DNA from: Acidobacteriota bacterium
Lineage (GTDB): Bacteria > Acidobacteriota > Terriglobia > Terriglobales > Acidobacteriaceae
Direction of reading: 5' to 3'
Assembly (NCBI GenBank): GCA_023410055.1
Contig: JAEYQK010000016.1
Coordinates: 8,877 to 72,876 of the forward strand
Length of the DNA: 64,000 nucleotides
The position numbers were made by a program, and so were the translations under genes. The number at the start of each line of letters is the position of its first letter. Position 1 is the stretch's first letter. This document shows positions 60,880 through 64,000 of the stretch, piece by piece. The notes under the pieces are model-generated. The model was not told where the DNA came from, made no database searches, and saw nothing but the letters and a program-made list of their open reading frames with translations.

Positions 60880-62543
60880 GCTGCCCCCAACGGGAACAAG
60901 TTTCTTGGTTGAGGCATCAGTGGAAATCGCGTTTTGTATGTCTGTCCGCTGGCATAGAGGAATGCCTGTCCTCGCGGTAGCTTCATCAGCCAGTCTTCAC
61001 GAACCAAGTTGTCGATGACCTCGCTCGACTGCTGGGCAAACGTCGCATCGAATGCCAGCCTGCTGCGGGCCGGCTTGCCTTGAAGCACTGGACGATAAGC
61101 GGCAGAGTCCCGTCTTGTAAGCAACGGCCCTTGACCGGCAATATCAGCGAACGTTTTAGCTGTTGCGTGATCCGTCGCTCGAAACCAAAGCTTCGTGTTC
61201 GTGTTGTCGAGAATCTGCTGCGCCCCAGCCGGTCCAAGCACACTGACCAGATCGGCGACGCTTTGGAATGCGAGCACCGCCATCAACCCCTGCCCTCCAG
61301 CTTGCGAGAGCAGATCGACGAACCCCGGAAATACAAGTCTGCCGACCTCATCCACAATCAGGCGTACAGGTGTCTTTGTGCGTTCGTAGGCGTAGGCCCG
61401 GCCGATGAAGTTCAGAAGATCCTGCAAAGCTAGTGTCCCGATTGCGTAAGCCGTCTCTTTCACGATCATCGAACCCATGAACATGTACACGATCCGCTTC
61501 AACCGTATGGCGCGGTCCCAATCAAGGTCCGGTGTTGTTACCGACATCAGGTTCCTGAAGTCCGGCGTGTCCAGCTTCGACAGCATGGGCTTAAGAGAGG
61601 AAACCATCTTGTCGTAGTGGTCGGGTGGGTGCTTGATGAGTCCTTGCAGGTACTCGTACTCCGGAGTGTGCGGAGGAACTTTCGGAACCAGCTCTTCGAG
61701 GCTGCCGTTGACCTTGGCATAACGCGCGATTTTCGACAGCAGTGGCCGCTCGCCTGCGAGTAACATCGATTGAGCGATTACGTTGATGACTTCCCACGCA
61801 AAAGCCTTGAAAGGCTCGGACTGACCTCCACCAGGGAGTAGCCCCGCGAGACGATCAGGCACTTCCATTCCCAGCACAAAGTTGTGCACGGGGTTATACG
61901 TGCAGGAGAGGTGAGGAAACGCCAGCGAGAAGAACTGAAAGTCTTTCTGGCGGCCAACACGAACGGCGGCGTCGTAAGCACGATGAAGAGCATTCAAGTC
62001 GCCCTTTGGGTCGATAAAGATAACGGCTTCGTTGCCGCGCTCAATCGCTTGCACCAGATCGAGCTGCAGGTAATGCGTCTTGCCGGTGCGCGTCGCGCCC
62101 GCAATGAGCATGTGGCCTTCAAGATCGCTGACAGGGAGAAACACCGGAGATTCCTCATGAGAACCAACGGCATGAAGAGCCGCCACGCCGCCCGAGTCAC
62201 CCGGTTTGCGTTTGCGTGGGGCTGTTGCTTGGTCGCGTTCGCTTGTGAGTAACTCATTGGCGCGTTCCGAATCCCATGCAAAACCGTGTCCCATGTATTG
62301 CATTTGCTTTTGTCGCGGCAGTTGCGAAAGCTCCAACACACCGACTTCCGTTGGCAGCTTCTGTCCAAGTTGCCGCGACCCTCGGAGGAGAGCAATCCCG
62401 AGCAAGGCCAAGCCAAGCCACAATCCTTGTCTTGCTGTCAGGAAGAGCCGATCCGGAGTTGTTATCGACACAGCGGCAAGCATCGCCCACCCGATCACCA
62501 GGTAGGGGAACCGCCGGAACCGAACTAGACTCGATGTCAACAT
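60876..62543 (-). CDS. traD: Type IV coupling protein TraD (SXT/TOL type)
   Basis: A 555-residue VirD4-type ATPase that delivers the relaxase-DNA complex to the secretion channel. Two membrane helices at residues 10-55, Walker A IAGATRTGKTHYLQLDLV (~160), Walker B VRLIVDEVGRLVFPGFVDLLSQAGGQG (described in part, ~390) and the conserved FQSVADL. The pattern EAVIFIDPKGDLNALHR is typical of the TraD SXT/TOL subfamily. ATG 62543 follows AGGAGTTCC. Overlaps the DUF4400 gene. Confidence 0.93.
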   Translation of the reverse strand: MLTSSLVRFRRFPYLVIGWAMLAAVSITTPDRLFLTARQGLWLGLALLGIALLRGSRQLGQKLPTEVGVLELSQLPRQKQMQYMGHGFAWDSERANELLTSERDQATAPRKRKPGDSGGVAALHAVGSHEESPVFLPVSDLEGHMLIAGATRTGKTHYLQLDLVQAIERGNEAVIFIDPKGDLNALHRAYDAAVRVGRQKDFQFFSLAFPHLSCTYNPVHNFVLGMEVPDRLAGLLPGGGQSEPFKAFAWEVINVIAQSMLLAGERPLLSKIARYAKVNGSLEELVPKVPPHTPEYEYLQGLIKHPPDHYDKMVSSLKPMLSKLDTPDFRNLMSVTTPDLDWDRAIRLKRIVYMFMGSMIVKETAYAIGTLALQDLLNFIGRAYAYERTKTPVRLIVDEVGRLVFPGFVDLLSQAGGQGLMAVLAFQSVADLVSVLGPAGAQQILDNTNTKLWFRATDHATAKTFADIAGQGPLLTRRDSAAYRPVLQGKPARSRLAFDATFAQQSSEVIDNLVREDWLMKLPRGQAFLYASGQTYKTRFPLMPQPRNLFPLGAA

Positions 62544-62551
62544 TGGAACTC

Positions 62552-63451
62552 CTAACAAGCTCGCTGCAACAGCAACGCGATATTTCCGGCGGCGCGGTCG
62601 ATGTCTTCCCGCGTCTTCAGCAATACCGGCAGCGTTTCTGAAACCACTTCAGCTGACAATTGATTGGCTCCCAACAATTGCAGGGCATCGATCCAATCGA
62701 GCGATTCACGAATGGCAGGAGGTTTCGTCATACCGAGTCTCCGAACCGCAGCGGTGAAACGCGCAACCTGCAAGCTGAGGCGAGATTCGCTCTCGCGTGA
62801 ACGAGTAATAATCTCGGCTTCCAGTTCCGGTGTCGGATAGTCCATCCAGAGCAGAAAACAGCGTCCTCGGAGTGCATCGGTCAACTTGCGCTGCGCATTG
62901 GAGGTCAAGACGACTACGGGTCGATGAATCGCTGCCACCGGCCCGAGTTGCGGAATTGAGACCTGAAAATCGGAAAGTATCTCCAACAGGAAGGCCTCAA
63001 ATGCTGGACCTGTCTTATCAACTTCATCGATGAGCAATACCGTTCTCGTCTCCGATTGCAGTGCTCTGAGAATCGGACCAGGGATCAGGAAGTCGGAGCT
63101 GTAGAGCTGTTGCTTCAGTTCCGTCCATGTCTTCTGTTGTTCCGTGCCGACGAATTCGAGCGCCATCCGCTGTAGAGGTTCGTTCCACTGATAAAGTGCT
63201 CTTGCTTCGTCGATTCCCTCGTAGCATTGCAGGCGGATCAGCGCCATTTGGAAAGCTTCGGACAGGACCTTAGCAATCTGCGTCTTTCCCGCACCGGGCG
63301 GACCTTCAAGCAGAAGCGGCTTCTCCATACGGAGCGCGAGATAAACCACCTTGGCGACCTCAGACTTCGCGACATAGCCGTGCTTCGTGAGCAGGGCCAG
63401 CAACCCGTCTGGCGATGAGACAACCGGGTCAAGTGCGTTAGTGGCTGGCAT
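62552..63451 (-). CDS. MoxR-family AAA+ ATPase in the conjugation operon
   Basis: A 299-residue protein. Walker A LLEGPPGAGKTQIAKVL (~50), Walker B TVLLIDEVDKTGPAFEAFLL (~125) with the Asp-Glu of a MoxR core, sensor-1 VVVLTSNAQRKLT and Arg-finger-like DALRGRCFLLWMDYP. MoxR ATPases are chaperones, usually with a VWA protein, but none is nearby here. ATG 63451 follows GAGGAAATCG and overlaps the end of the TraB gene by 14 bases; traD starts 8 bases after its stop. Its use in a conjugation operon is unusual. Confidence 0.85.
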   Translation of the reverse strand: MPATNALDPVVSSPDGLLALLTKHGYVAKSEVAKVVYLALRMEKPLLLEGPPGAGKTQIAKVLSEAFQMALIRLQCYEGIDEARALYQWNEPLQRMALEFVGTEQQKTWTELKQQLYSSDFLIPGPILRALQSETRTVLLIDEVDKTGPAFEAFLLEILSDFQVSIPQLGPVAAIHRPVVVLTSNAQRKLTDALRGRCFLLWMDYPTPELEAEIITRSRESESRLSLQVARFTAAVRRLGMTKPPAIRESLDWIDALQLLGANQLSAEVVSETLPVLLKTREDIDRAAGNIALLLQRAC

Positions 63452-64000
63452 TCGATTTCCTCGCATCGAGTGCGGCACGCATGTCGGCCAACTGCGACTC
63501 AAGTGCCTGAATGTATGCGGACTGTGTTGCCGCGAGGGACTGTTCGGGAGGCTGATTCTGCTCCGGTGTGGGTGCAGGCGTCGATTGCGCTGCATTGGCA
63601 GTGCGGGCATGAACGTCTGCAACAGGCAGCGGATTCAGCAAGAAGATCCGGATCGATTGATTTGTACTCACTGTCACAATCGGCACGTTCGTCGGCTGCT
63701 GAAAGCGATTCGAATAGCGGCTGCCTTCGGAGGCGACTTCTGATGCCAACTGATTCCTGAGGTAGTCACCTTGGGAGAACGGCTGGTTCATGGAATTCTG
63801 CCCGGCAAGCTGAATGGCCAGGACCGATGCTCCCGTTGCGATTCGGCCTGCAGTGGCTAGAACTGGACGTCCGCTCCCCTGAACTTTTCCAGCCAAACCA
63901 GCACTGCCGTCCTTCATTAATGCCAAGCCGGAGACCGCAACTTCCCGATGGTTGGGAAGGATAAGTGATGTGAACCGGACGTTGATGCGGTCCTTGACGG
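63438..64000 (-). CDS. traB: TraB/VirB10-family channel protein, C-terminal part
   Basis: Partial; the gene continues beyond the right edge. The visible ~187 residues hold the VirB10/TrbI C-terminal domain: VRFTSLILPNHREVAVSGLA, KDGSAGLAGKVQG, a hydrophobic AGRIATGASVLAIQLAG segment, then a beta strand VPIVTVSTNQSIRIFLLNPLPV and a Pro/Gln-rich tail ending in a coiled coil (YIQALESQLADMRAALDARK). VirB10/TraB spans inner and outer membranes in type IV secretion. It is followed by a MoxR ATPase with overlapping coding. Confidence 0.8.
   Translation of the reverse strand, partial: VKDRINVRFTSLILPNHREVAVSGLALMKDGSAGLAGKVQGSGRPVLATAGRIATGASVLAIQLAGQNSMNQPFSQGDYLRNQLASEVASEGSRYSNRFQQPTNVPIVTVSTNQSIRIFLLNPLPVADVHARTANAAQSTPAPTPEQNQPPEQSLAATQSAYIQALESQLADMRAALDARKSNASH

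Larger units (their letters stand above)
49975..64000 (-). mobile_element. Integrative conjugative element (left end; continues past the window)
   Basis: Evidence: tRNA-Pro junction, tyrosine integrase and excisionase-like gene next to it, MobH relaxase, TraD coupling protein, DUF4400/TraJ-like membrane protein and TraB/VirB10 protein, all read toward the tRNA. The mating-pair genes and the other attachment site must lie beyond 64000. The order int-xis ... relaxase-coupling-channel resembles SXT/R391-type elements, with acidobacterial cargo. Confidence 0.88.

Overview
The window looks like the chromosome of an acidobacterium of the Terriglobia type (Koribacter-like). This is inferred from gene content: choice-of-anchor-D and DUF4082 exported proteins, a TonB-C-type exported protein, a quinol-type NO reductase, a CyuA family protein, and many short palindromic intergenic repeats. 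There is no rRNA to confirm it. Most of the window (1-49,900) is ordinary chromosome. The last 14 kb is one end of an integrated conjugative element that runs past the right edge.

Left part (1-9,300): the end of a sensor kinase and an NtrC-type response regulator; two large secreted repeat proteins on opposite strands, one a lipoprotein-like choice-of-anchor-D protein and one with three DUF4082 modules, three Ig-like modules and a deacetylase-like tail; then tRNA-Val(GAC). At 9.5-18 kb: a small unknown protein, pgsA, cysS, a gntR-uxaC uronate operon with a FadR-type operator upstream, a hemerythrin-PilZ fusion, and the quinol NO reductase norB. At 18.5-20 kb: a B12-binding radical SAM protein with a clear sigma-54 promoter and an upstream palindrome. 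At 20-24.6 kb: pstC-pstA-pstB-phoU with a Pho-box-like site. The 3' end of phoU is duplicated on the far side of an inserted methyltransferase gene.

Middle part (24.7-49.7 kb): sppA, mntP, an HU/IHF protein, a YfiH-type gene, GTP-dependent PEP carboxykinase, a TonB-C-like exported protein, acyP-apt, efp, a CBS protein, a YtxH protein, an MscS channel, a class V aminotransferase divergent from cyuA, a DNA-alkylation-repair/Sel1 pair, a thiolase that carries an in-frame palindromic repeat, a rhodanese-TlpA pair, and a tolC-emrA-emrB efflux operon behind a perfect 22-bp TetR-like operator. Several families of palindromic repeats are scattered between these genes, and a 147-bp composite of them is tandemly repeated at 43.66-43.97 kb.

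Right part (49.9-64.0 kb): tRNA-Pro(CGG) is followed after 6 bp by a tyrosine integrase coupled to an excisionase-like gene, then by genes that all run leftward. They encode a STAND-like ATPase behind a 13-bp inverted repeat, small unknown proteins, a HipA-like kinase, a SWIM zinc-finger protein, a second-type DNA-polymerase sliding clamp, an unknown protein, a MobH (TraI_2) relaxase preceded by three strong inverted repeats (an oriT candidate), small accessory genes, a DUF4400/TraJ-like membrane protein, a TraD coupling protein, a MoxR ATPase and the end of a TraB/VirB10 channel protein. Together these form the regulation, processing and coupling modules of an SXT-like conjugative element. 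The clamp, SWIM protein and MoxR ATPase are its unusual parts.
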